This document shows positions 53,990-62,712 of a DNA stretch of 64,000 bases, piece by piece. The stretch comes from Nostoc sp. NIES-3756 (lineage in GTDB: Bacteria; Cyanobacteriota; Cyanobacteriia; Cyanobacteriales; Nostocaceae), in the NCBI RefSeq assembly GCF_001548375.1, contig NZ_AP017295.1:5417001-5481000 (forward strand). Reading direction: 5' to 3'. The position numbers were made by a program, and so were the translations under genes. The notes under the pieces are model-generated. The model ran no database searches, was not told the origin of the DNA, and worked only from the letters and a program-made list of their open reading frames with translations. How positions within the stretch are numbered: position 1 is the first letter of the stretch; each line of letters starts with the position of its first letter.

Positions 53990-55474
53990 TTATTTCCCTC
54001 TCTCCGACAAAGCGGCGCGTGCGTGTTCTCGGTCGTCAAAATGGATTTTTTCTGTACCGAGAATTTGGTAGTCTTCGTGACCTTTGCCAGCTAGTAGTAC
54101 GCCGTCACCGGGTTGGGCTTGTAAAATAGCGGTACGAATTGCAGTAGCGCGATCGCCTATTACTGTTGGTTGCACAGTATCAGGTATTCCTGCGAGAATA
54201 TCATCTAAGATTCGTTGTGGGTCTTCAGTGCGGGGGTTATCTGAAGTTACTACGGCTAAATCTGCTAACTCAGCTGCGATTTTACCCATTTTCGGGCGCT
54301 TAGTGCGATCGCGATCGCCACCACAGCCAAAGACGCAAATCATTCTCCCCGGAATAAATGGTCTAGCAGCTTTGAGTAAGTTTTCTAAGCTATCGGGTGT
54401 ATGGGCATAATCCACGATGATGCTTATATCTTGGTCAGAACTAATTTGCACCCGTTCCATCCGTCCGGGAACACCAGGAAAATCTGGTATGTTATTGGCA
54501 ATTAATTGTAAATCTAAGCCTAAATGTAAAACTGCACCGACAGCAGCTAACAGATTTTCTAAATTATATTGACCAACCAGGGGCGAACTGAAAGATACCT
54601 CACCTTCTGGTGTGTGTAAAATTCCACTCACACCATTAGAACCATAGCTTAAATCACTCATCCACAAATCGGCACTACTATCGTTAACGCTATAACTCCA
54701 GACCTTTTCAGGACTCAGTGCTTTGATTAATCTTTGACCATAAGCATCATCAGCATTAATCATAGCCCTGCCTTTGAGATAATCAGGACTAAATAACAAC
54801 GCCTTCGCAGCGAAGTAATCTTCCATGTCGCTGTGGTAGTCCAGGTGGTCTTGGGTGAGGTTGCTAAACACCCCTACCTCAAAGGGACAACCAAGCACTC
54901 TACCCTGTGCTAAGGCGTGAGAACTGACTTCCATGACTCCAAACTCACATCCAGCATTGACAGCTTGTGCTAGCTGTTGTTGCAGTTCCACGGCGAAGGG
55001 TGTGGTGTGGGTAGCTGTTTGCTCAAACCCAGGCCAACGAGTGTAAAGCGTCCCCATCAAAGCTGTAGATAATTGAGCTTTATTAAGGAAAAATTCAATC
55101 AGATGAGTAGTTGTAGTTTTACCGTTAGTGCCAGTGACACCTACTAGCTTGAGCTTCTGCCCAGGATAAGCATAAAATGCTGCGGCGATTTCTGCACAAG
55201 CTTTTGTCATGTCATTAGAGCTAATCACAACAGCCTCATCATTGGGAGGATTCTTTTCCACAGCTTGCGGAGAGACAATTGCGGCGATCGCACCGGAAGC
55301 GATCGCACTCGGCCAAAACTCTCCACCATCTACCCTTGTTCCTGGCATTCCAATAAACAAATCTCCCGCACTGCAAGCATGGGAATTAGTCTTAATGCCT
55401 TTAACCTCAGCATCTACTAAAGCTGATGGTACTTCAACACTGTTTACTGTCGCTAGTAATTCCCGCAATTTCAT
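53990..55474 (-). CDS. murE: UDP-MurNAc-L-Ala-D-Glu:meso-diaminopimelate ligase MurE
   Basis: A 494-residue cytoplasmic Mur ligase adding meso-DAP to the peptidoglycan stem peptide. The ATP P-loop is GVTGTNGKTTT (112-122), and carbamoylated-Lys and His regions are conserved (FGVMEVSSHALAQGRV, SNLTQDHLDYH). SDNPR near the C-terminus is the DAP-recognising DNPR motif, indicating DAP rather than Lys. Several HIP1 sites lie within the gene, two of them overlapping near 54306-54318. It is followed upstream on the same strand by a glutaredoxin-like gene. Confidence 0.96.
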   Translation of the reverse strand: MKLRELLATVNSVEVPSALVDAEVKGIKTNSHACSAGDLFIGMPGTRVDGGEFWPSAIASGAIAAIVSPQAVEKNPPNDEAVVISSNDMTKACAEIAAAFYAYPGQKLKLVGVTGTNGKTTTTHLIEFFLNKAQLSTALMGTLYTRWPGFEQTATHTTPFAVELQQQLAQAVNAGCEFGVMEVSSHALAQGRVLGCPFEVGVFSNLTQDHLDYHSDMEDYFAAKALLFSPDYLKGRAMINADDAYGQRLIKALSPEKVWSYSVNDSSADLWMSDLSYGSNGVSGILHTPEGEVSFSSPLVGQYNLENLLAAVGAVLHLGLDLQLIANNIPDFPGVPGRMERVQISSDQDISIIVDYAHTPDSLENLLKAARPFIPGRMICVFGCGGDRDRTKRPKMGKIAAELADLAVVTSDNPRTEDPQRILDDILAGIPDTVQPTVIGDRATAIRTAILQAQPGDGVLLAGKGHEDYQILGTEKIHFDDREHARAALSERGK

Positions 55475-55506
55475 CTTGTGAACCTCGACACACGCCTTTC
55501 TTGCGC

Positions 55507-55794
55507 CTATTCTGCATTATTTTTTTCCGAATTGGCTAAATACTTAGACAACATTTGCGCTAATTGCTGGACGTTAGCACGGGGTGAAGGGCGGGGTAAC
55601 GCTTGGGCTTCCTCGTCTCCAGGCTTTACCAGATAAAGCACGGGAATCTCATACTGATATGCTGCAAACCAATCTTCACGAGTTGTAATGTCACGAATTT
55701 CTAACTCAAAACTCAAATTTTGGATCTGTTCTAGTTTTTCCTGCAAGCCCTCACATAAGTGACAACCGGGTTTACTGTATAAAATTAACCGCAT
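55507..55794 (-). CDS. Glutaredoxin-like (DUF836) protein
   Basis: A 95-residue thioredoxin-fold protein with redox motif CHLC (YSKPGCHLCEGL) and cis-Pro in IPVLYL. It ends 32 bases before murE on the same strand and may be co-transcribed. Redox partner unknown. Confidence 0.85.
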   Translation of the reverse strand: MRLILYSKPGCHLCEGLQEKLEQIQNLSFELEIRDITTREDWFAAYQYEIPVLYLVKPGDEEAQALPRPSPRANVQQLAQMLSKYLANSEKNNAE

Positions 55795-56149
55795 TTACTC
55801 AACACTACAATCCAAAACATCATGCCATTGTAAAAAATACATGATAAATATATAATCTCAGCAACATAAATTAATTATTTATATTACAGCTAGAAATATT
55901 TAAAACTTTTCTCTTTATAATTTATTGTATTTACCTAGCTTTTATGTAAAAAACATATATGGGAAATATTTTAAAAATCTTCAACCCAACAGTAAGTCAC
56001 TCTATATTACGAAAAGTAAATATATGGTAAATATGTACAAATGACTAATTACTAATGACAGTTCAAACTAATGAACTTAGTTTTCTCCAACCTGATTAAA
56101 CAAATAATTATTTTACCTTCCCCTAAATTTTATTGATTTTGCTGAACTC
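55795..56149. other. AT-rich divergent intergenic region
   Basis: About 355 very AT-rich bases between the glutaredoxin-like gene and the kinase gene. It should contain both promoters; I see no clear operator, repeat or small gene. Confidence 0.45.
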
Positions 56150-57556
56150 ATGAATGACTTTCTGCATCAAGATTTGTCCGTTTATCAGCTAGCTTTAGGA
56201 GTGGAAGCACCTGCTCAAACGGTGGCTCTCGACCCGGCTACATTACTATCACTGGTGAGAGCGCAAATAGATTTACTAATTGAGCAGCAACAAAGTACAA
56301 CGTTGTGGGTGAAACTGCCACCGGGAAAGGTTTGGACTACAGAGTTAACTCGTTATCACTCATCTATGAGTGAATCGAGCTATATTTACAATTTTCATGT
56401 TGAGGGAAGAAAAACAGGATTAGAAGAAGAAAATTTAACATCTTTATCTAATTTATCTAACAATTATCTCGATATAGAATTATCAGCAAATAATCAGATT
56501 CAAAGAGAGTATTTCTTAATAGTATTGTCGGCTAATTTTTGCAGTTTAATTGCAGCTTATCGACCACGTAAAAATAATAAGTTTAATAATTTAGAGAAAA
56601 TAGATAACAGTAAAAATCAACTATTGTTCACTATTACATCGATTGATAATAAAGTTATTCAACGTGTATTAGATGGCATTCAAAAAGAGATTTTCAGCAA
56701 CTCACAACCAATAGCGCCAAAGAAATTTATTTGTCCAACTGTTTGTGAACCAGCACTCGTTAGCCAGCTTCTCACTAAACAACTCCAGCGACAAACTGAA
56801 CTTAATCGTCGAGTTGGTGTTGAGCGTGTAGCTAAATTACAGCAGCAAAATCAAGAACTGCAAACCAAAGAGCGGCTCAAAGATGAATATTTAACTAATG
56901 TGTGTCAAGAACTACGTACACCCTTAACGCAGATGAAAACTGCACTGTCTCTGCTAAATTCGCCAACCCTCAAACCCCACCAACGACAGCGCTATTTACA
57001 GATGCTTAATACTCAGTGCGATCGCCAAGGTGTATTAATTACAGGTTTAATGGCTTTAATAGAATTAGAGCATAATTTGGAAGATGCAGCATTAGAGTTA
57101 GTCAAGCTTTCCGAGATTGTACCGGGAGTAGTTAGCACTTATCAACCAGTCGCTCAAGAAAAAGGCATCATGCTAGGCTACACCATACCCACTGATTTAC
57201 CGACTGTTTGGTGTGTTAATGGTGGATTACGGCAAATTGTGATTTATTTGTTAAATAATAGCCTCAAATTTACACCCAATGGTGGTCAAGTATGGGTTAG
57301 AGCTAAGGTACAAGGTGAATATGTACAACTAGAAATTCGTGACACAGGTATTGGTATTGCCGAAAGTGAAATATCCAAAATCTTTGACTGTTTTTATCGT
57401 GTGCGATCAGGCATAATTCATGAGGATGGTGCAGGTTTAGGACTCACAATTGTGCAAAGATTATTATGGCATTGTGGCGGTTCAATTAATGTTAAAAGTA
57501 AGCTTGATGAAGGCTCTATTTTTACAGTACAGATGAAAATAGGAAAAGAGGAGTAA
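56150..57556 (+). CDS. Histidine-kinase-like sensor lacking the phosphoacceptor His
   Basis: A 468-residue soluble protein. Residues 1-185 form an N-terminal sensory region that may be a DICT-type domain (YFLIVLSANFCSLIAAYRPR). A coiled coil (about 210-245) leads to a HisKA-like helix reading TNVCQELRTPLTQMK: Gln253 (codon CAA at 56906-56908) stands where the phosphoacceptor His normally lies in SHELRTPL. The ATPase domain is intact, with N box LLNNSLKFTP, G1 DTGIGIAE and G2 GAGLGLTIV. It may be a pseudokinase, a scaffold, or a kinase acting on another protein. No response regulator is adjacent. Confidence 0.85.
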   Translation: MNDFLHQDLSVYQLALGVEAPAQTVALDPATLLSLVRAQIDLLIEQQQSTTLWVKLPPGKVWTTELTRYHSSMSESSYIYNFHVEGRKTGLEEENLTSLSNLSNNYLDIELSANNQIQREYFLIVLSANFCSLIAAYRPRKNNKFNNLEKIDNSKNQLLFTITSIDNKVIQRVLDGIQKEIFSNSQPIAPKKFICPTVCEPALVSQLLTKQLQRQTELNRRVGVERVAKLQQQNQELQTKERLKDEYLTNVCQELRTPLTQMKTALSLLNSPTLKPHQRQRYLQMLNTQCDRQGVLITGLMALIELEHNLEDAALELVKLSEIVPGVVSTYQPVAQEKGIMLGYTIPTDLPTVWCVNGGLRQIVIYLLNNSLKFTPNGGQVWVRAKVQGEYVQLEIRDTGIGIAESEISKIFDCFYRVRSGIIHEDGAGLGLTIVQRLLWHCGGSINVKSKLDEGSIFTVQMKIGKEE

Positions 57557-57723
57557 GGATTTATAGCAAAGTTATGAGTGCTGAGAATAAATCCAGGTAT
57601 TTCAAGGCTTTGAGCAATTAACATTGTTCAAGCCTATACCTCGACTGCTATAGTGTTTAATAGATGATTATTTTAACAATAGCGCCTCTACATCCTCAAC
57701 ACGAAGCTAATGCAATTAGAGCA

Positions 57724-57945
57724 TTATTTGGCTGTTGTCTCTCTATCTTGATGTTCTTTGATTTTGGTATATAAACTGGCAACTGTTTCTTGAGCAAAGA
57801 GATTTTCTTTAAGTGGCAAATAGTCGCCTTCACTTAGTTTGCAAGCTGCCCAAAATTTCATGACCTTAGATGGTTCTAAATGTGTAAGTAAAACTTGCAT
57901 TACTTCTTGTATATTTTCTTGATCATTAATCACTTTAATTGTCAT
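57724..57945 (-). CDS. Probable antitoxin or partner of the PIN protein
   Basis: A 73-residue protein (MTIKVINDQENIQEVMQVLL...) with mixed helical content, no recognised DNA-binding motif. Its start overlaps the end of the PIN gene by 11 bases, so the two are translationally coupled. By position it is the partner of the PIN toxin, though toxin-first order is less common. Confidence 0.6.
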   Translation of the reverse strand: MTIKVINDQENIQEVMQVLLTHLEPSKVMKFWAACKLSEGDYLPLKENLFAQETVASLYTKIKEHQDRETTAK

Positions 57946-58375
57946 TTTCTACCTCAAAAATAAAATTATTGGGATTGATTACTACAAGTGATAAATTCTG
58001 ACATCTATTTATTAGCCTCCTGTCACAAGTGATAAAGTAATCACTTTGAGAAGCCTCTGCACACGCTACATGAAGTGCATCAATAGGTTTAATTCCTTGC
58101 TGTTCTAACTGTTCTGCTCTCTTTTTGAGATTTTCATCTACTAATACTTTTAAGGCAGCTATTTGTAAGTATCGCTCCATTGATTGCTGATTGACAATAA
58201 AAGGATTACGGCTATTTTCATATACTATTACTGAAGAACTAACTAATTCTATTAATCTTGCTTCCACCATTTGTAAAATTAAGATTACTGCTTGTGTTTC
58301 TAGAAAAATTTTTGGCTGTGTTTGGTCGTCAAATGGACGATTATAAATACTGGTATCTAGATAAACCCTAGTCAT
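57935..58375 (-). CDS. PIN domain protein, probable toxin
   Basis: A 146-residue PIN-fold putative RNase. Acidic metal residues are seen at Asp7 (VYLDTSIYNRPF), Glu in VIVYENSRNPF, Asp in IDALHVACAEAS and Asp in YFITCDRRLI. The D...E...D...D quartet is complete. It heads a two-gene unit with the 73-residue partner, fitting a VapBC-like toxin-antitoxin module. Confidence 0.82.
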   Translation of the reverse strand: MTRVYLDTSIYNRPFDDQTQPKIFLETQAVILILQMVEARLIELVSSSVIVYENSRNPFIVNQQSMERYLQIAALKVLVDENLKKRAEQLEQQGIKPIDALHVACAEASQSDYFITCDRRLINRCQNLSLVVINPNNFIFEVENDN

Positions 58376-58455
58376 GTTGAGATGAATCTTGCATCTACAG
58401 TAAGTTAAGAGGCTTATTTAAAGTTATCATCATCAAGTAGTTTTACAAACTTTGT

Positions 58456-59919
58456 ATGTCCAGAAAAATTTATCTGAGCTTGATGGCGCTATTTATTAGT
58501 GTTCAAGTTAGTGTTAACCAGCAGCTAGTTAAAGCCCAAACTCCAACCATACCCACAACTACTACAAAATCGATTTGTCCGGCGCAATTAGGAACTTCTA
58601 TAGATGCAATAGTTAATCGTCCTTTATTTAATCGTGTACGCTGGGGTATTTTAGTAGCACCTTTATCATCAGGGCAAACTCTGTACAGTCGGGATGCTCA
58701 GAAATTTTTTATTCCTGCTTCTAATGCCAAATTATTAACCACTGCTGCTGCATTACAACAACTAGGTACAAATTTTCGGATTCGTACTTCAATTTATCAA
58801 AATGATGATGGGAATCTAACCGTTGTTGGTAGGGGAGATCCCAGCTTGAATGATACCCAGTTACAAGCTTTAGCACAGCAATTAAAACAGAAGGGTATCA
58901 CCCAGATTAAACAGTTAATTCTTGATGATAGTTCTATTCAAGGCGATATTGTTAACTCGACTTGGCAATGGCAAGATGTACAAGCAGATTATGGTGCGCC
59001 AGTTGGTAGTTTTATTCTTAATCAAAATGTATTTGGCTTAAAACTTGTTCCTCAAACTGTCGGCAAAACTCCGCAATTGTTATGGAATAATACCAATGAA
59101 TCACAGCAGTGGTTAACTGTAAATCAAGCTGTAACAGTGGCTACCAAACAACCAAGTTATATTAATATAAACCGTGATTTAACAGGAAAAATACTGCTGA
59201 TTCAAGGACAAGTTGCGGCTAATTCTGAACCATATTTAGTGGAGTTGCCTGTAGTTGATCCTAATTATTATTTTCTACGGCGTTTCCGTACAATTTTGGC
59301 AACAGAAAAGATTAACTTAGGAAATACATTAGTTGCTAATAGTGCTGCTAATCAACGGGAATTAGCTGCTGTAGAGTCCCCACTTTTATCCGAATTAGTT
59401 ATAGAAACTAATCAAAATAGTAATAATTTGTATGCTGAGGCATTGTTAAGAACATTGGCTTTTAAACAACCCGGAGTGCAGAATAAAAGTAGTGCTGATA
59501 TTGGTTTAGAAGTTATTAAAACGACTTTAAATAAATTAGGAGTTGATTCTACAGGTTATGTTTTAGCAGATGGTTCTGGTTTATCTCGCCGTAGTTTAGT
59601 CACACCAGAAGTGTTAGTACAGACTTTGCAAGGTATGGCTAAAACACCAGCAGCAGATATATATCGTGCTTCGTTACCTTTGGCTGGGAAAAGCGGTACT
59701 CTCATCAACCGCTTGCGTAATACTCCGGCTGAGGGAATTGTACAAGCAAAAACCGGCACATTAAGCGGTGCGATCGCTCTCTCTGGCTATGTAAACTCCC
59801 CTCAATATCCACCGTTAGTTTTTAGCATTATGGTAAATCAATCTGAACAGCCTGCAAGTGTTCTACGGCAAGCAATTGACGAGATTGTTGTCTTGTTGGC
59901 ACAGTTAAGGACTTGTTAG
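58456..59919 (+). CDS. dacB: D-alanyl-D-alanine carboxypeptidase/endopeptidase (PBP4, DacB-like)
   Basis: A 487-residue periplasmic class C penicillin-binding protein. A signal peptide ends near VKAQ (about 27). Catalytic motifs: SxxK Ser89-Lys92 (ASNAK), SxN in QNSNNLYAE, and KTG with Lys432 (AKTGTLSG). The inserted domain between the first two motifs is typical of PBP4. It trims or cuts peptidoglycan cross-links. Monocistronic. Confidence 0.93.
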   Translation: MSRKIYLSLMALFISVQVSVNQQLVKAQTPTIPTTTTKSICPAQLGTSIDAIVNRPLFNRVRWGILVAPLSSGQTLYSRDAQKFFIPASNAKLLTTAAALQQLGTNFRIRTSIYQNDDGNLTVVGRGDPSLNDTQLQALAQQLKQKGITQIKQLILDDSSIQGDIVNSTWQWQDVQADYGAPVGSFILNQNVFGLKLVPQTVGKTPQLLWNNTNESQQWLTVNQAVTVATKQPSYININRDLTGKILLIQGQVAANSEPYLVELPVVDPNYYFLRRFRTILATEKINLGNTLVANSAANQRELAAVESPLLSELVIETNQNSNNLYAEALLRTLAFKQPGVQNKSSADIGLEVIKTTLNKLGVDSTGYVLADGSGLSRRSLVTPEVLVQTLQGMAKTPAADIYRASLPLAGKSGTLINRLRNTPAEGIVQAKTGTLSGAIALSGYVNSPQYPPLVFSIMVNQSEQPASVLRQAIDEIVVLLAQLRTC

Positions 59920-59924
59920 GGAGA

Positions 59925-59985
59925 GGAGGAGTTAGGGGAGATGAGGGGGATGAGGGAGTGGGGGGAGATGAGGGAGCAGGGGAAA
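59925..59985. repeat. G-rich tandem repeat (GGGGGAGATGAGG type)
   Basis: Degenerate repeats like those at 21536-21585, again directly after a gene and again followed by the CGCGCTAAACGCG repeat. Confidence 0.65.
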
Positions 59986-60015
59986 AAATAATTACTCATC
60001 ACTCAGCGCTCATCA

Positions 60016-60047
60016 CGCGCTAAACGCGCCGCTATCGCTAACAGCAC
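60016..60047. repeat. Dispersed repeat CGCGCTAAACGCGCCGCTAT, copy 2
   Basis: Matches 21601-21632 except for one base (CTATCG in place of CTACCG). Confidence 0.7.
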
Positions 60048-60077
60048 TCAGCACTTCCCACTCCTCACTCATATATT

Positions 60078-60115
60078 AAAGCGCCAACTTCTACACGAAT
60101 AGAGGTTGACGCTTT
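60078..60115 (+). terminator. Hairpin, probable terminator
   Basis: AAAGCGCCAACTTCTA (60078-60093) and TAGAGGTTGACGCTTT (60100-60115) pair at 14 of 16 positions plus G-U pairs, with a 6-base loop. The T run is short (TTTATTAG). It closes the transcript from dacB or acts for both strands. Confidence 0.5.
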
Positions 60116-60296
60116 ATTAGTATTGATGTTCAGGGTCTTTATATGGCTGACCCCGTTTAAATTAAGATATTTAAGCTTTTATTTAGATTTACATCTAATT
60201 AGTAAATATTTGTAATATTTAAGGTTTTCTTTAGATTTAAAGATTTAAGATTCTCTTTAGATTGTCGAAGACACCTTTATGTAGGCAGGAGAAGTT

Positions 60297-60530
60297 ATGA
60301 TGAAAATCTGCCCTGTGGACTCAAAAACACTACGTCAGCTTTGGTCTTTGGTTGAACAAACCCAATCCACTACGCTTCTCAGACTGAGTGATTCAGATTT
60401 GGTTAAGCAATTGTTGACGCAGCTTGATAGCCAACAAGTTCTCAGCAGTGAAGAAATTAATTCTGTGAACAGCTATCTATGGTCTAGAACTAATCTTATC
60501 CGCGATTTGGCGATCGCTCGTTCAGCCTAA
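60297..60530 (+). CDS. Small conserved-type protein of unknown function (77 aa)
   Basis: A 77-residue helical protein with no TM segment (MMKICPVDSKTLRQLWSLVE; RLSDSDLVKQLLTQL; INSVNSYLWSRTNLIRDL). AGGAG lies upstream of the ATG. The AT-rich leader holds TTTAGATT three times (60182, 60230, 60256). I have seen similar proteins in heterocystous cyanobacteria but know no function. Confidence 0.65.
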   Translation: MMKICPVDSKTLRQLWSLVEQTQSTTLLRLSDSDLVKQLLTQLDSQQVLSSEEINSVNSYLWSRTNLIRDLAIARSA

Positions 60531-60577
60531 AGCTAAAGGCTAGGGCAGATCATGACTTGGAAAAAATACCTCAGTTT

Positions 60578-61855
60578 CTAATCCCTAACACAACGAAACC
60601 CAGCGAAAATCTGACGTACTTGGGGATAATACCAGTTGCGGAAACTAGAACGTAATACCCAAGGACGAGAAGCCCAACTACCGCCTTTTAACACCCGATG
60701 TTTTTGGTCAAAATAAACTTGCGAGTAGCCTTTGTATGGATAACTGGCAAAACCTTGGTAGCCATCAAACCAAGAGGCTGTCCATTCCCAAACGTTACCC
60801 AAGGTGTCGTATAAACCATAAGCACTTTGCCCTTGTGGGTAAGCATTGACTGGGGTGGTTTTAAACCCATCGTAATTACAATGTTGAGGCGTTGGTGTGT
60901 CTTCTCCCCAAGGATAGATGCGACGACGGTTAGCTTTAGTGTCCCAACTAGCGGCTTTTTCCCATTCGGCTTCTGTGGGTAGGCGCTTACCGACAAAACG
61001 GGAATAAGCCTCGGCTTCGTACCAACTAACACCATAAACTGGGTGATTGTTTGATGTGCGATGGGCTACGCCCCGCCGGAGGCGATCGCTATTCCAGTAA
61101 AGTGGCTGTGTTACCTGTTCAGTTTGTAACCATTGCCAACCTTTCACAGACCACCATTCAGGATTTTGATACCCTCCAGCCTCTATAAATACCTGATATT
61201 CACCACAGGTTACAGGATAACGATCAATCCAATAACTATCTAAATAAATTCTATGTGCAGGACGCTCATTATCTAAAGCATCCATAGAATTATTACCCAC
61301 CTCAAACTCACCTGCGGGAATATGCACCATTTCCCCAACATGACTATGGACTATGGACTGTTGACTATGGACTATGGACTGTTGACTATTGACTGTTGAC
61401 TGTTGACTGTTGACTAACTCCAACACCATCCGAACAATTTCACAGTGTTGGCTTTCGTGCTGAATTAAAAATCTCCAAAGTCGTTCTTGTTCTAAAATAT
61501 CAGCTACTTCTAGATATTCTAAAACCTTGCTTCTTACTGTCTTTAAGTAATAAATAATTTCTGCTATTTGCGGTAACTGAACTCGTTGTGATTTTGGTAA
61601 ACCATCAGCAGCAAATAACTTGCGATATTGAGGAAATAAAGATGGTAAACCAGCACAATGTTCTAATATCCAAAAAGATTCTATATAGGCGATGTGTCCT
61701 AAATGCCAGCCTATAGGACTAAAATCATGGTGCGCTTGACTACAAAATGTAGCTGCATCTACATCTACAAATAAACTTAGAGTTTTATTGCGGCATTCCT
61801 CCAAAGCAAAAGCAATATAATCTTTGATGCTAGATGCTGGCAACTTTGATATCAC
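60578..61855 (-). CDS. egtB: Ergothioneine-type sulfoxide synthase EgtB
   Basis: A 425-residue non-haem iron enzyme expected to join a thiol to trimethylhistidine. A DinB-like domain (1-145) supplies the iron ligands His51 (GWHLGH), His133 and His137 (HESQHCE). A formylglycine-generating-enzyme-like domain (about 178-425) follows, with HIPAGEFEVG, GVSWYEAEAYSRFVGKRLPTEAEWEKA and the closing VLKGGSWASRP. GTG start inside the end of egtC (26-base overlap). Residues 149-172 (repeats of VNSQQS and VHSQQS) come from a 7-bp repeat array. RRGVAHRTS near 265 looks like a second repeat insertion. No egtD lies in the window; a selenoneine-type SenA role cannot be excluded. Confidence 0.85.
   Translation of the reverse strand: MISKLPASSIKDYIAFALEECRNKTLSLFVDVDAATFCSQAHHDFSPIGWHLGHIAYIESFWILEHCAGLPSLFPQYRKLFAADGLPKSQRVQLPQIAEIIYYLKTVRSKVLEYLEVADILEQERLWRFLIQHESQHCEIVRMVLELVNSQQSTVNSQQSIVHSQQSIVHSHVGEMVHIPAGEFEVGNNSMDALDNERPAHRIYLDSYWIDRYPVTCGEYQVFIEAGGYQNPEWWSVKGWQWLQTEQVTQPLYWNSDRLRRGVAHRTSNNHPVYGVSWYEAEAYSRFVGKRLPTEAEWEKAASWDTKANRRRIYPWGEDTPTPQHCNYDGFKTTPVNAYPQGQSAYGLYDTLGNVWEWTASWFDGYQGFASYPYKGYSQVYFDQKHRVLKGGSWASRPWVLRSSFRNWYYPQVRQIFAGFRCVRD
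61342..61411. repeat. STRR of ten 7-bp units inside egtB
   Basis: Ten tandem heptamers of form GACTATG/GACTGTT/GACTATT run through the egtB frame, encoding the linker between the iron-binding and C-terminal domains. Because 7 is not a multiple of 3, only changes by three units keep the frame. The same heptamers occur intergenically at 31951 and 48384. Confidence 0.9.
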
Positions 61856-62618
61856 AGTCTTCTCCTACACTGATAATGCTATTTTCTGGACAAGCAGTCC
61901 AATTACCTGCGAACAATGGTTCAGATGCAATAATGACAGAATTAGGAAACATTAAATCATCTTTTAACCAATACAACGAGGGAGGTTTTGAAGATGAAGC
62001 AAAACGGGAAGCGATAAGACAATTACCATCGCTCAAAATTACATTTACAGACGCATCTACCTGATGGCGTTTTGCCATATCTCTGAGCAAAAGTAAAGTA
62101 TTACGTAAAACTGACTCTAAAGGACGATGTTTATTATTTTCAATTTGTGAAAGTAATAATGCAAATATATGTTCGGAATCTGTACTACCATTGATATGTT
62201 CGTAAAAATCAGGAGTTAAAACACTACGGATTTTTCGATGTAAGCTCTTGCGAAAATTTTCAATGCGTCCATTATGAATAAATAATAGCTTTTGATAATT
62301 AAATGGCTGACAGTTGGCAAAATCTAAGGCTTGTCCTGGTGTAGCACTGCGAACATAAGCTAGCACACACTTGGATTCTACATAACGGCTGAGACTTGGT
62401 AAATTGATATCATTCCAAATGGGGAGAGTATTTTTGTAGGTAAAAGGGTCAGTATCTTTTTGAGGATGATACCAACCAACACCAAAGCCATCTGCATTTA
62501 CTACACCAGAAGTCATCTCACGAGGTTGATAGCTTTGAACTATCAATGAATGTTCCGGTTTATACAATAGATGTTCCAAGGAAATAGGCGAACCCAGGTA
62601 AGCAAGTAGACGGCACAT
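61830..62618 (-). CDS. egtC: Class II glutamine amidotransferase EgtC
   Basis: A 262-residue N-terminal-nucleophile amidase (MCRLLAYLG, Cys2 nucleophile). SGVVNADGFGVGWYHP, SATPGQALDFANCQPF and FIHNGRIENF are class motifs. In the mycobacterial pathway EgtC removes the gamma-glutamyl group after the EgtB step; the 26-base overlap with egtB supports that role. It is a paralogue of 38125-38922. Confidence 0.87.
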   Translation of the reverse strand: MCRLLAYLGSPISLEHLLYKPEHSLIVQSYQPREMTSGVVNADGFGVGWYHPQKDTDPFTYKNTLPIWNDINLPSLSRYVESKCVLAYVRSATPGQALDFANCQPFNYQKLLFIHNGRIENFRKSLHRKIRSVLTPDFYEHINGSTDSEHIFALLLSQIENNKHRPLESVLRNTLLLLRDMAKRHQVDASVNVILSDGNCLIASRFASSSKPPSLYWLKDDLMFPNSVIIASEPLFAGNWTACPENSIISVGEDCDIKVASI

Positions 62619-62712
62619 AATAAAAGAATTTTTCTAATTCTTGTATAGAATAAACTGTGTTTGTAATTTTTACTCAATATCTACGTAAATTTCAATCATC
62701 CTCTATCTAACA

